DNA of 25,193 nucleotides from contig CANBQJ010000034.1 of assembly GCA_947371645.1 (NCBI GenBank), forward strand, positions 1-25,193. Direction: 5' to 3'. Position numbers and translations under genes: made by a program. The DNA comes from Burkholderiales bacterium (GTDB taxonomy: Bacteria > Pseudomonadota > Gammaproteobacteria > Burkholderiales > Burkholderiaceae). The notes beneath the pieces are model-generated. The model worked only from the letters and a program-made list of their open reading frames with translations. It was not told where the DNA came from and did no database searches. Of the stretch, positions 14,331-22,228 are shown one piece after another. Within the stretch, counting starts at the first letter, position 1, and the number at the start of each line of letters is the position of its first letter.

Positions 14331-15754
14331 GGCATGGCAGGGTCGTTGGAGGTGGCGGCACCGGCTTGCAACGAAGCCGGTGGCGTTTCGGCCAGCACCA
14401 GGTCCAGCACGGACAAGGTGGCATCGGCCAGGAAGTCCTGCTCGGTGTCGCTCAGGGTGTAGGGCGGCATCACGTAGAGGCTGCTGCCAATGGGGCGCAG
14501 CAGCACGCCGGCGTCCAGGGCCGCACGGTGAAAGCGCGCCGAGAAGCCCGCGTCCACATCGGCGATGTCCCAGGCCCAGACCTGGCCCAGGTGGCGCGCA
14601 TGGCGCACGCGCGGGTGCCGGTGCAAGGGCTGCAGCAAGGCGTCCAGGCGGGCGGCGCGCACGCGGTTGTGGGCCAGTTGGTCCAGGCCTTGCGGATCGA
14701 TGTGGGCGAAGGTGTCCAGCACCGCCAGGGCCGCGCTGCAGGCCAGCGGGTTGCCGGTGTAGGAATGCGAATGCAGGAAGCCGTGGCTGCTGCGCTCGTC
14801 CCAGAAGGCATCAAAGACGGCATCGGTCGTCAGCACCACCGACATGGGCAGCACGCCGCCCGTCAGCCCCTTGCTCAGGCAGATGAAGTCCGGCTTGACG
14901 TGCTGGCCATCCGCGCCCACGGCCTGCTGGTGGGCAAACAGGCTGCCCGTGCGGCCAAAGCCGGTGGCGATCTCATCGGCGATCCAGTGCACCTGGTGTT
15001 GATCGCACAGGCGGCGCACGGCGAGCAGGTAGTCCGGGGCGTACATGCCCATGCCCGCCGCGCCCTGCATCAGGGGCTCCAGGATGATGGCGGCCAGCTC
15101 GTGGTGGTGGGCCGCGAAGTGGGCTTCGAGCGTGGCCACGCAATCGGCCAGGTGCTGGGCGGCGCTCACGCCCGGCGCGGCCAGGCGGGGGTCGGGCGAA
15201 GGCAGGGTGGCGGCGCAACGCAGCAGGGGCGCATAAGCTTCGCGGAACAGCGGGATGTCGGTGACGGCCAGGGCACCCACGGTCTCGCCGTGGTAGCCGC
15301 CTTGAAGGGCCACGAAGCTGTGTTTGCCGCTCAAGCCCCGGTTGCGCCAGCTGTGCACGCTCATCTTCAGGGCGATCTCGGTGGCGCTGGCGCCATCGCT
15401 GCCGTAGAAAGCGTGGCCCAGGCCGGTGAGCTGCCCCAGGCGCTCGGACAGCTCGACCACCGGTGGGTGGGTGAGGCCGGCCAGCATGGTGTGGTCCAGG
15501 CGCTGCAGCTGCGCGGTGATGGCGTTGCGGATGGGCGCAAAGCCGTGCCCGAAGAGGTTGACCCACCACGAACTGACGGCATCCAGGATGCGGTGGCCGT
15601 GGTCATCCACCAGCCAGGCACCTTCGGCCGCCACGATGGCGCGCAGGGGGTGGGCCTCGTGCACCTTCATCTGGGTGCAGGGGTGCCACACGGCCTGCGC
15701 ACTGCGCTCAGACCAGCTGAGGGGGGGCATGCGCTGGGACTGGGGCTGGTGCAT
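14327..15754 (-). CDS. bioA: Adenosylmethionine-8-amino-7-oxononanoate aminotransferase BioA
   Basis: 475 residues from the ATG at 15754; an ATG at 15730 is an alternative, and the frame upstream of 15754 has no homology. This class III PLP aminotransferase uses SAM as amino donor to make 7,8-diaminopelargonic acid. Evidence: VWHPCTQMK at the N-terminus, DAVSSWWVNLFGHG (SSWW at 61-64, a BioA mark), YGSDGASATEIALKM, WIADEIATGFGRTG and the Schiff-base lysine K295 in FICLSKGLTGG. It starts 37 nt after queD and overlaps bioD by 4 nt, so it is probably in one transcription unit with both. Confidence 0.97.
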   Translation of the reverse strand: MHQPQSQRMPPLSWSERSAQAVWHPCTQMKVHEAHPLRAIVAAEGAWLVDDHGHRILDAVSSWWVNLFGHGFAPIRNAITAQLQRLDHTMLAGLTHPPVVELSERLGQLTGLGHAFYGSDGASATEIALKMSVHSWRNRGLSGKHSFVALQGGYHGETVGALAVTDIPLFREAYAPLLRCAATLPSPDPRLAAPGVSAAQHLADCVATLEAHFAAHHHELAAIILEPLMQGAAGMGMYAPDYLLAVRRLCDQHQVHWIADEIATGFGRTGSLFAHQQAVGADGQHVKPDFICLSKGLTGGVLPMSVVLTTDAVFDAFWDERSSHGFLHSHSYTGNPLACSAALAVLDTFAHIDPQGLDQLAHNRVRAARLDALLQPLHRHPRVRHARHLGQVWAWDIADVDAGFSARFHRAALDAGVLLRPIGSSLYVMPPYTLSDTEQDFLADATLSVLDLVLAETPPASLQAGAATSNDPAMP

Positions 15755-15791
15755 GGCGTTCAGTGTCGCTGCAATGGGGACGGGGTCAAGG

Positions 15792-16160
15792 TCAATCCGG
15801 TCGGTACAGGCAACGGTCGCCCGATGCGCGCGACACGGCCACGGCGCTGGCCTGTGGCAACTTTGCCTGCACGCGCTCGAAGATGAACACACAGAGGTTT
15901 TCCAATGTGGCGACACCCAGGCCGGCCACCTCGTCCAGGAAGTGGTGGTCCAGCTGGCTGCGCACTTCGGCGATCACGGCGCGCAGCACGGCCAGGTCCA
16001 CCACCATGCCGGACTCGGCCTGGCGAGGGCCACGCACGTAGACCTCGGCTGTGTAGGTGTGGCCGTGGATGCGGCGGCTGCCTGCGGCCTCCTCCGGCGA
16101 CACCTGGCGCTTCAAGGTGTGGGCGGCATCGAAGGTGAAGGTCTGGCTGAGTTCGAACAT
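15792..16160 (-). CDS. queD: 6-carboxy-5,6,7,8-tetrahydropterin synthase QueD-like
   Basis: 122 residues from the ATG at 16160; a TTG at 16190 would add 10. COG0720 (PTPS) fold. The zinc ligands H14 (FDAAH) and the IHGHTY pair H32/H34 are present, as is the LDHHFLDEV stretch (70-78). In canonical QueD a catalytic cysteine stands four residues before the HGH motif (CxxxHGH); here that position is Ser28 (GSRRIHGH). The next cysteines are C90 and C117. The neighbour queE supplies the next step of 7-deazaguanine synthesis, which supports a QueD role, but the residue change leaves the exact activity open. The gene is 78 nt downstream of queE and 37 nt upstream of bioA. Confidence 0.85.
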   Translation of the reverse strand: MFELSQTFTFDAAHTLKRQVSPEEAAGSRRIHGHTYTAEVYVRGPRQAESGMVVDLAVLRAVIAEVRSQLDHHFLDEVAGLGVATLENLCVFIFERVQAKLPQASAVAVSRASGDRCLYRPD

Positions 16161-16218
16161 CGGGGGGTCCAGGGGCGCAAGGGAATGCAAAGAGCAAGGT
16201 GGGCTAAGCAGAGACGGG

Positions 16219-16241
16219 TGACGGGGCGAGAGCCCCCGTCA
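16219..16241 (-). other. Strong stem-loop at the queE stop, between queE and queD
   Basis: On the minus strand TGACGGGGGC, loop TCTC, GCCCCGTCA form a 9-bp GC-rich stem with one bulge. The queE stop codon is its first three bases. No T-run follows, so full termination is unlikely. It may slow polymerase, protect the queE 3' end, or set the queE/queD ratio. Confidence 0.55.
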
Positions 16242-16901
16242 GCGTATGCCCAGGGCTTTGTGCGTCTGCACGCTCAAGAGCCAGCGGGGGTGGGCCAGGC
16301 ACCAGTCCAGCGCCCACTGCTGGGCGGCCGCACGGGCGGCAGGGTCGGCACTGTCCATGGCCTGCACGCGCATCTGGGCAAAGTCCATCTGCTCCATGAC
16401 CAGCAGGTCGGCTTCGGTGAAACCGGCCTGCGGCACCACCACTTTGAGCTCATGGCCCCGGGTCTGCAAGAGCGGCGCGCCGGCCTTGGGGCTGACGCAC
16501 ACCCAGTCCAGCCCGTCCGGCGCCACCACGCTGCCATTGGTTTCCACGGCAATCTCGAAGCCTTGTGCATGCAGGGCCTCGATCAGGTCGGCATCCACCT
16601 GCAGCAGGGGCTCGCCACCGGTGAGCACGGCAAACCTGCGGCCCTGGCGGCCAGACGGCGTGTCGGGCCAGAACGCAGCGATGTGGGCCGCCAGCGCCGC
16701 CGCATCGGCGAACTTGCCGCCGCCCAGGCCATCGGTGCCCACGAACTCGGTGTCGCAAAAGCGGCAGACGGCGCTGGCGCGATCGGCTTCGCGGCCGCTC
16801 CAGAGGTTGCAGCCGGCGAAGCGGCAGAACACCGCCGGGCGGCCCGCATGGGTGCCTTCGCCCTGCAGGGTGTAGAAAGTTTCCTTGACGCTGTATGTCA
16901 T
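16239..16901 (-). CDS. queE: 7-carboxy-7-deazaguanine synthase QueE
   Basis: 220 residues. This radical-SAM enzyme contracts the pterin ring of 6-carboxytetrahydropterin to 7-carboxy-7-deazaguanine. The substrate loop FYTLQGEGTHAGRPAVFCRF opens the protein. The cluster cysteines are C31, C46 and C49, a CX14CX2C spacing instead of the common CX3CX2C; this is the form known from Burkholderia QueE. LTGGEPLLQVD and AVETNGS are the SAM-binding stretches. It starts 12 nt after the small membrane protein gene and precedes queD. Confidence 0.96.
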   Translation of the reverse strand: MTYSVKETFYTLQGEGTHAGRPAVFCRFAGCNLWSGREADRASAVCRFCDTEFVGTDGLGGGKFADAAALAAHIAAFWPDTPSGRQGRRFAVLTGGEPLLQVDADLIEALHAQGFEIAVETNGSVVAPDGLDWVCVSPKAGAPLLQTRGHELKVVVPQAGFTEADLLVMEQMDFAQMRVQAMDSADPAARAAAQQWALDWCLAHPRWLLSVQTHKALGIR

Positions 16902-16913
16902 CCGTTGGTCTCG

Positions 16914-17186
16914 TCAGCGGCGCATGCCTGTCCACCACACACCCAGGGCCGACACCAGCACCAGGGCCACATAGGTCCACATGGCACCGTCTCGCCCCAG
17001 GGCCAGCAGGCCCAGCACCATCACCAGGGCATTGGCGGCCAGCACCCACGCCACCTGGGTGGACCAGGCCGTGCCGGCCAGGGCGCGGTGCCAGAACACA
17101 CGCGCCAGCGTGGGCACCAGCAGGGCCATCCCCAGGGCGGGGGCGAAAAAGTTCAGCAGGTGGTTGAGGAAATCAGCACTGTCCAT
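16914..17186 (-). CDS. Small membrane protein of unknown function
   Basis: 90 residues from the ATG at 17186; the frame upstream (to 17309) lies in the divergent promoter gap. Three hydrophobic segments are likely membrane helices: FFAPALGMALLVPTLARVF, QVAWVLAANALVMVLGLLAL and WTYVALVLVSALGVWWTG. It ends in basic residues (GMRR). It is 12 nt upstream of queE, so it leads the queE-queD-bioA-bioD run. Such location could hint at a link to deazapurine or biotin uptake, but I recognise no transporter family and assign no function. Confidence 0.75.
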   Translation of the reverse strand: MDSADFLNHLLNFFAPALGMALLVPTLARVFWHRALAGTAWSTQVAWVLAANALVMVLGLLALGRDGAMWTYVALVLVSALGVWWTGMRR

Positions 17187-17341
17187 GGGGGCCTGTTCAT
17201 CGCGAAAACTGCACGTCCAGCGGTCTGGCAGCGCCCCTGTGGCCAGTTTCACCCTTGATCCAGCACAAGAATTCTGCGCTTGACCACAGGATGCGGGGTT
17301 AACCGGCACAGTTCACGACCTTTCAGTCGAACCGTCGATTT

Positions 17342-17347
17342 TATAAT
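17342..17347 (+). promoter_or_regulatory. Consensus -10 box of hemA
   Basis: A perfect TATAAT only 7 nt before the hemA ATG at 17355. The start of transcription would fall at or next to the A of the ATG, giving a leaderless or near-leaderless mRNA. No good -35 is present (CTTTCA at 17320-17325 is poor). A GGTTAACC palindrome (17297-17304) lies upstream in the 168-bp gap shared with the divergent queE operon. Confidence 0.55.
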
Positions 17348-17354
17348 GCCGGCC

Positions 17355-18692
17355 ATGACCGTCTTGTCGCTGGGCCTCAACCACACCACCGCGTCCGTGG
17401 ACCTGCGGGGCAAATTTGCCTTCGCGGTAGACCAGCTTTCGCCGGTTTTGCGCACCTTGCACCAGCGTTTGCAGGGCGTCGCCCAGGGCCCTCAGCCCGA
17501 AGTGGCGCTGCTGTCCACCTGCAATCGCACCGAACTCTACTGCGCCGCCTCCGGCCTGGGCCAGCACCACAATGCCTTGCTGCACGCCACCGGCGACTGG
17601 CTGGCCAGCGTGGGCAACGTCAGCCGCGAAGAGCTGATGCGCCACACCTACCTGCTCGAAGGTGGCCAGGCCGCGCGACACGCCTTCCGTGTGGCTTCGG
17701 GGCTCGATTCCATGGTGCTGGGCGAACCCCAGATCCTGGGCCAGATGAAACAGGCCGTGCGCGAAGCCGACACCGCCGGCACCCTGGGCACGACCCTGCA
17801 CCAGCTCTTCCAGCGCAGCTTTGCGGTGGCCAAAGAGGTGCGCACGTCAACAGAAATCGGCGCGCACTCCATCAGCATGGCCGCCGCCGCCGTGCGCCTG
17901 GCTGGCCAGCTCTTTGAAGACCTGGGCCGCACGCGCATCCTGTTTGTGGGCGCCGGCGAGATGATCGAGCTCACCGCCACGCACTTTGCCGCGCGCAACC
18001 CGCGCGCCATGGCCGTGGCCAACCGCACCCTGGAGCGCGGCGAAAAGCTCGCCACCCACCTGGGCGCGCAGGCCATGCGCCTGGCCGACCTGCCCGAGCG
18101 CCTGCACGAGTTCGACATCGTCGTGTCCTGCACCGCCAGCTCGGTCCCCATCATCGGCCTGGGCGCCGTCGAGCGGGCGTTGAAGGCCCGCAAGCGCCGC
18201 CCGATCTTCATGGTCGACCTGGCCGTGCCCCGCGACATCGAGCCCGAAGTCGCCCGGCTTGACGACATCTACCTCTACACGGTGGACGACCTGTCCGCCG
18301 CCGTGCAGACCGCCGGCGAAAAGCGCCAGGCCGCCGTCGCCCAGGCCGAAGCCATCATCGAATCCGGCGTTCAGGGCTTCGTGCACTGGCTGGACCAGCG
18401 CAGCACCGTGCCGCTCATCCAGGCCCTGCATGGGCAGGCCGACAGCTGGCGCCAGACCGAGCTGGCCCGCGCCCGCAAGCTGCTGGCCAAGGGCGAAGAC
18501 ATCGAAGCGGTGCTGGAAGCGCTCAGCAAAGGCCTCACGCAAAAGATGCTGCACGGCGCCATGGCCGAGCTGCACGCCGCAGACACCCAGCACCGGCCGC
18601 AGGTGGCGGCCACGCTGTCGCGCCTCTTTTTGCGCGGCGAGCTGCCTGGCAACGGCGGCCGCACGCCGCCTCGCAACGAGGAACCCACGTGA
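17355..18692 (+). CDS. hemA: Glutamyl-tRNA reductase HemA
   Basis: 445 residues from the ATG at 17355. It reduces Glu-tRNA(Glu) with NADPH to glutamate-1-semialdehyde, the first committed step of the C5 route to heme and other tetrapyrroles. The start fits the family: [20 protein letters not shown]. The catalytic Cys is C56 in [31 protein letters not shown], the Rossmann segment [13 protein letters not shown] and [15 protein letters not shown] are all present. An ATG at 17346 overlaps the -10 box and is less likely. The hemA stop overlaps the prfA GTG by 4 nt. It heads the conserved hemA-prfA-prmC run. Confidence 0.97.
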   Translation: MTVLSLGLNHTTASVDLRGKFAFAVDQLSPVLRTLHQRLQGVAQGPQPEVALLSTCNRTELYCAASGLGQHHNALLHATGDWLASVGNVSREELMRHTYLLEGGQAARHAFRVASGLDSMVLGEPQILGQMKQAVREADTAGTLGTTLHQLFQRSFAVAKEVRTSTEIGAHSISMAAAAVRLAGQLFEDLGRTRILFVGAGEMIELTATHFAARNPRAMAVANRTLERGEKLATHLGAQAMRLADLPERLHEFDIVVSCTASSVPIIGLGAVERALKARKRRPIFMVDLAVPRDIEPEVARLDDIYLYTVDDLSAAVQTAGEKRQAAVAQAEAIIESGVQGFVHWLDQRSTVPLIQALHGQADSWRQTELARARKLLAKGEDIEAVLEALSKGLTQKMLHGAMAELHAADTQHRPQVAATLSRLFLRGELPGNGGRTPPRNEEPT

Positions 18693-19813
18693 GCCGCGCC
18701 CTGGCGCCCTCACTTGCCTCTTCGCTCGATCGCCTGGCCCGCCGCCTGCAAGAGCTGGACGCCGCCCTGGCCGACCCGGCAGTCGCCGCCGACCACCGCC
18801 GCTTTCGCGACATCTCCCGTGAACACGCCGAAGTGGCCGCCGTGGTCGACCTGGCCCGCCGCCACACCCAGCGCGAGCGCGACCAGGCCAGCGCCCGCCA
18901 GATGCAGGACGAAGCCGGCGCCGACGCCGACATGCGCGCCATGGCCGCTGAAGAAATCTCGGCGGCCGAAGCCGACCTGAACGCCCTGTCGGCCGCACTG
19001 CAAACCGCCCTGCTGCCCAAAGACCCGGACGACGCCCGCCCCGCCTTCGTCGAAATCCGCGCGGGCACGGGCGGTGACGAATCCGCCCTGTTCGCCGGCG
19101 ACCTCACCCGCATGTACAGCCGCTACGCCGAGCGCCAGGGCTGGCAGGTGGAGGTGATGTCTGCCAACGATGCCGACCTGGGTGGCTACAAGGAAATCGT
19201 GCTGCGCATCGACCATGGTGGGTCGGGCCCCGGCGTCTATGGCCAGCTGAAATTCGAATCCGGCGGCCACCGCGTGCAGCGCATCCCCGCCACCGAATCG
19301 CAAGGCCGCATCCACACCAGCGCCTGCACCGTCGCCGTGATGCCCGAGCCGGACGAGGCCGAGGCCATCCAGCTCAACCCGGCCGACCTGCGCATCGACA
19401 CCTTCCGCGCCAGCGGCGCCGGTGGCCAGCACATCAACAAAACCGACTCGGCCGTGCGCGTGGTGCACCTGCCCACGGGCATCGTCGCCGAATGCCAGGA
19501 CGGGCGCAGCCAACACAGCAACAAGGCCAAGGCCCTGCAGGTGCTGCAAGCCCGCATCCAGGAAAAGGACCGCAGCGAACGCGCCGCCAAGGAGGCCGCC
19601 CTGCGCAAAGGCCTGGTGGGCACGGGCGACCGCTCCGACCGCATCCGCACCTACAACTTCCCCCAAGGCCGACTCACCGACCACCGCATCAACCTCACGC
19701 TCTACAAGCTGGGCATGGTGATGGACGGCGAGCTCGATGACGTGGTGGGCGCGCTGATCTCTGCCCAGGCCGCCGAGCAGCTGGCGGAACTGGAAGCCGC
19801 CAGCGGGGTCTGA
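18689..19813 (+). CDS. prfA: Peptide chain release factor 1
   Basis: 374 residues with a GTG start inside the overlap GTGA (18689-18692), where the hemA stop also lies. RF1 recognises UAA and UAG stop codons. The codon-reading tripeptide PAT is at 200-202 ([13 protein letters not shown]), and GGQ is at 245-247 ([18 protein letters not shown]), which triggers peptide release and is the PrmC methylation site. Length is slightly above the usual 360, with an N-terminal helical part rich in Ala and Arg. No own ribosome site is evident, which agrees with coupling to hemA. Confidence 0.98.
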   Translation: MSRALAPSLASSLDRLARRLQELDAALADPAVAADHRRFRDISREHAEVAAVVDLARRHTQRERDQASARQMQDEAGADADMRAMAAEEISAAEADLNALSAALQTALLPKDPDDARPAFVEIRAGTGGDESALFAGDLTRMYSRYAERQGWQVEVMSANDADLGGYKEIVLRIDHGGSGPGVYGQLKFESGGHRVQRIPATESQGRIHTSACTVAVMPEPDEAEAIQLNPADLRIDTFRASGAGGQHINKTDSAVRVVHLPTGIVAECQDGRSQHSNKAKALQVLQARIQEKDRSERAAKEAALRKGLVGTGDRSDRIRTYNFPQGRLTDHRINLTLYKLGMVMDGELDDVVGALISAQAAEQLAELEAASGV

Positions 19814-19840
19814 TCGCCTGTCGCTTCAGCCGCCGGCCCC

Positions 19841-20728
19841 ATGCGCATGTCCCACACGCCCCTCTCCTTGCCCACCAGCTTGCCGGCCTTGACTGTGCAG
19901 GAGGCCCTTGCCCTGGCCCACACCCACGGGCTGGACCGTGTCGACGCACAGCTCACCCTGGGGCAACTGCTGCAGCGCAACCGCGCCTGGCTGCTGGCCC
20001 ACGACGACGCGCCCCTGAGCCTCGACCACACCGCCCGCTGGCACGACTGGATGGCCCGCCGCGCCAAGGGTGAACCGCTGGCCTACCTGGTCGGCGAAAA
20101 GGAATTCTTCGGCCTGAGCCTGCAGGTGTCCCCCGCCGTGCTGGTGCCCCGCCCCGACACCGAAACCCTGGTCGACTGGGCCCTGGACCTGATCCGCCAG
20201 CTGCGCACCCACCAGGCACACCCCGCGCAGGCCTTGCGGGCCGTGGACCTGGGCACCGGCAGCGGCGCCATCGCCCTGGCCCTGGCCGCCCACGGCGGCC
20301 CGCTCGACCTCACCGCCACCGACGCCAGCCCCAGCGCCCTGGCCACTGCCCTGGCCAACGCCCAGCGACTGGGCCTGGCTGTGCACGGCGCCCAGGGCAG
20401 CTGGTTCGCCCCCCTGGCCGGCCAGCGCTTTCACCTGGTCGTCAGCAACCCGCCCTACATCGCCGAGGGCGACCCCCACCTGGCCGCCCTCACCCACGAG
20501 CCCACCAGCGCCCTCACCGCCGGCCCCGACGGCCTGGCCGACCTGCGCCAGATCTGCGCCCAGGCCCCGGCCCACCTGCTCCCGGGCGGCTGGCTGGTGG
20601 TTGAACACGGTTGGGACCAGGCCGCCGCCGTGGCCGAACTGATGCACCTGGCAGGCCTGCACCACATCGACCACCGGCGCGACCTGGGCGGCGTGTTGCG
20701 CTGCACAGCGGGCAAATTGCCGGATTAG
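19841..20728 (+). CDS. prmC: Release factor glutamine methyltransferase PrmC
   Basis: 295 residues; an ATG at 19847 is nearly as good a start, and no clear ribosome site marks either. It N5-methylates the glutamine of the GGQ motif of RF1 and RF2. An N-terminal helical domain (about 15-80) is followed by EKEFFGLSLQVSPAVLVPRPDTE, the SAM-binding DLGTGSGAIALAL (136-148) and the catalytic NPPY (203-206). It lies 27 nt after prfA, its substrate gene. A weak 5-bp repeat CGGAT/ATCCG brackets its stop codon. Confidence 0.96.
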   Translation: MRMSHTPLSLPTSLPALTVQEALALAHTHGLDRVDAQLTLGQLLQRNRAWLLAHDDAPLSLDHTARWHDWMARRAKGEPLAYLVGEKEFFGLSLQVSPAVLVPRPDTETLVDWALDLIRQLRTHQAHPAQALRAVDLGTGSGAIALALAAHGGPLDLTATDASPSALATALANAQRLGLAVHGAQGSWFAPLAGQRFHLVVSNPPYIAEGDPHLAALTHEPTSALTAGPDGLADLRQICAQAPAHLLPGGWLVVEHGWDQAAAVAELMHLAGLHHIDHRRDLGGVLRCTAGKLPD

Positions 20729-20828
20729 CGATCCGTATATCCCCCGACCACCCCAAGCTTGCAGCACATGAAAATGCAGTGACGAGCGCTCACAACTGCG
20801 TCCCCCCTGCCGAAATGGGAGACATAGG

Positions 20829-20858
20829 ATGAAAGCGTTCATCAGGAGTCCCGCATGA
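20829..20858 (+). CDS. Possible 9-residue leader peptide (MKAFIRSPA)
   Basis: An ATG at 20829 has GGGAGA (20817-20822) 6 nt upstream. The frame runs nine codons and stops with a TGA that overlaps the ATG of the outer-membrane-like gene (ATGA, 20855-20858). The ribosome site of that gene (AGGAG, 20844-20848) lies inside it. This looks like a translational coupling leader, but a short frame can arise by chance. Confidence 0.35.
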   Translation: MKAFIRSPA

Positions 20859-21799
20859 GTCACCCCACACGATGCCCCCGCCCCGGGGTGCAGACCGCCC
20901 GCCTCACCTGGCTGGCCGCCGGTGTGGTGCTGGGCACCTGGGCCAGTGTGGCGTCCGCACAGCCAGGCAAGCTCCTGAGCCGCAACACCTTGCCCGCGGC
21001 CCACATCGACTGGGCCCTGGCGGCCACAGACGAAGCCACCTCGCCGGCCACGGCCAGCCCGGGGACCGACCCCAACGGCAAACCCTGGCCCACATCGACG
21101 GCCCTGGCGCGCGACAGCGGCAACGCGCTCTTTGCCGCGGCGGCACCGGCCGCAACCGAACTGGCTGCGGCAGCGCCCGCCATGGACGGCGACACCGGCG
21201 CAGACCTGTCAGCGCACACGGTCAGCGAGACCAGCGCCTCACCCCTGCAGCGCCTCAGCACCTCCCTGCGGGGCCTTTGGGCCAGCGTGCAAAGCCGTGT
21301 TCGCCTGTCGGTCTACCAACCGGCTGGCTCACCCGTGGCCTTGCTCAGCGCCGAACTCGGCCACGACACCGTGATGCGCCTGCGCGGCTTGCAGATGCTG
21401 CCCGACTACTCCGCGGAAGGGGGTTTTCGGGCCACGGCTGGCCTGATCCGCACCGAAACCAACAACTGGTGGACCACCCACACCGAGCGTTACGGCAGCA
21501 TGAGCACCAGCTACCAGCGCCTGAACGCCTCCGGGGTCTTGTCCAGCACCAACCTGGTCAACAGCGACCCCAACGCCCGCAACGTCCACCCTTACGTGGG
21601 CGCCGGCTACAGCACCCCCTTGGGTTTCAAGGGCAGCCCCACCTTGTGGCGCTTCAACGCCGACCTGGGCCTGCTGTCCATCGACAACGACAACCTCGGC
21701 CGCCTGACGCCCGCACAGCAGGACCGTGGCATGGACGACGTGCTGCGCGAACTGCGCATCCGCCCCAACGTCAAGGTGTCGGTGGGCTACGCCTTCTGA
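20855..21799 (+). CDS. Putative outer-membrane beta-barrel protein
   Basis: 314 residues. AGGAG at 20844-20848, 6 nt before the ATG, supports the start. A signal peptide is clear (RLTWLAAGVVLGTWASVASA, likely cleavage after residue 35). Residues 36-140 are Ala/Thr/Ser-rich and look disordered. The C-terminal half (about 150-314) has alternating polar and aromatic segments (RVRLSVYQPAG, GGFRATAGLIRTETN, PTLWRFNADLGLLSI) and ends in VSVGYAF. A terminal phenylalanine is the usual outer-membrane assembly signal. It resembles small barrel proteins of Burkholderiales; the exact family and function are not assigned. It sits between prmC and grxD, neighbours that are adjacent in many relatives. Confidence 0.75.
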   Translation: MSHPTRCPRPGVQTARLTWLAAGVVLGTWASVASAQPGKLLSRNTLPAAHIDWALAATDEATSPATASPGTDPNGKPWPTSTALARDSGNALFAAAAPAATELAAAAPAMDGDTGADLSAHTVSETSASPLQRLSTSLRGLWASVQSRVRLSVYQPAGSPVALLSAELGHDTVMRLRGLQMLPDYSAEGGFRATAGLIRTETNNWWTTHTERYGSMSTSYQRLNASGVLSSTNLVNSDPNARNVHPYVGAGYSTPLGFKGSPTLWRFNADLGLLSIDNDNLGRLTPAQQDRGMDDVLRELRIRPNVKVSVGYAF

Positions 21800-21868
21800 G
21801 CCTCGGGTCTGGGGGCCGCGCACCGCGCTCGGCTATTTGCCACCGCCGCGTCGCGCCCTGCCCAGGCC

Positions 21869-21877
21869 TGATATAAA
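21869..21877 (+). promoter_or_regulatory. Extended -10 promoter of grxD-ubiX
   Basis: TGATATAAA contains the extended element TGn directly before TATAAA, 36 nt before the ATG at 21914. No good -35 is seen, which extended -10 promoters can do without. It fits a separate promoter for grxD and ubiX after the outer-membrane-like gene. Confidence 0.5.
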
Positions 21878-21913
21878 CCGATCATCGAAGACTTTCAGAT
21901 GACTGGTGAGACC

Positions 21914-22228
21914 ATGAGCGACGTTCAACAACGCATTGACGCCCTGGTGAAGGGCAACCGTGTGGTGCTCTTCATGAAGGGCAACCCGCAATTTCCGCAA
22001 TGTGGCTTCTCCGGCCGCGCCATCCAGATCCTCAAGTCATGCGGCGTGACCGACCTGAAGACGGTCAACGTGCTGGAAGACGATGACATCCGTCAAGGCA
22101 TCAAGGACTACGCCAACTGGCCCACCATCCCCCAGCTCTATGTGGGTGGCGAGTTCCTCGGCGGCTCCGACATCATGATGGAGATGTACCAGGCGGGCGA
22201 ACTGCAGCAGGCACTGGCCGCCAAGTGA
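21914..22228 (+). CDS. grxD: Monothiol glutaredoxin GrxD (CGFS type)
   Basis: 104 residues from the ATG at 21914; an in-frame ATG at 21899 would add five. The active site is CGFS with C30 (PQCGFSGRA), followed by WPTIPQLYVGGEFLGGSDIM, the glutathione-binding part. CGFS glutaredoxins bind a [2Fe-2S] cluster with glutathione and pass it to other proteins, often with BolA partners. It shares a GTGA overlap with ubiX at its 3' end, so the two are co-translated. Confidence 0.97.
   Translation: MSDVQQRIDALVKGNRVVLFMKGNPQFPQCGFSGRAIQILKSCGVTDLKTVNVLEDDDIRQGIKDYANWPTIPQLYVGGEFLGGSDIMMEMYQAGELQQALAAK

Noticed and set aside
14366..15886. 506-codon open frame antisense to bioA
   Set aside because: A shadow of bioA; no start signal or recognisable domain.
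17187..17354. preQ1 riboswitch or BirA operator before the queE/bioA run
   Set aside because: No preQ1 aptamer pattern and no TTGTAAACC-type inverted repeat in the gap.
20721..20735. CGGAT/ATCCG hairpin at the prmC stop as a terminator
   Set aside because: Only 5 bp with a 5-nt loop and no T-run.
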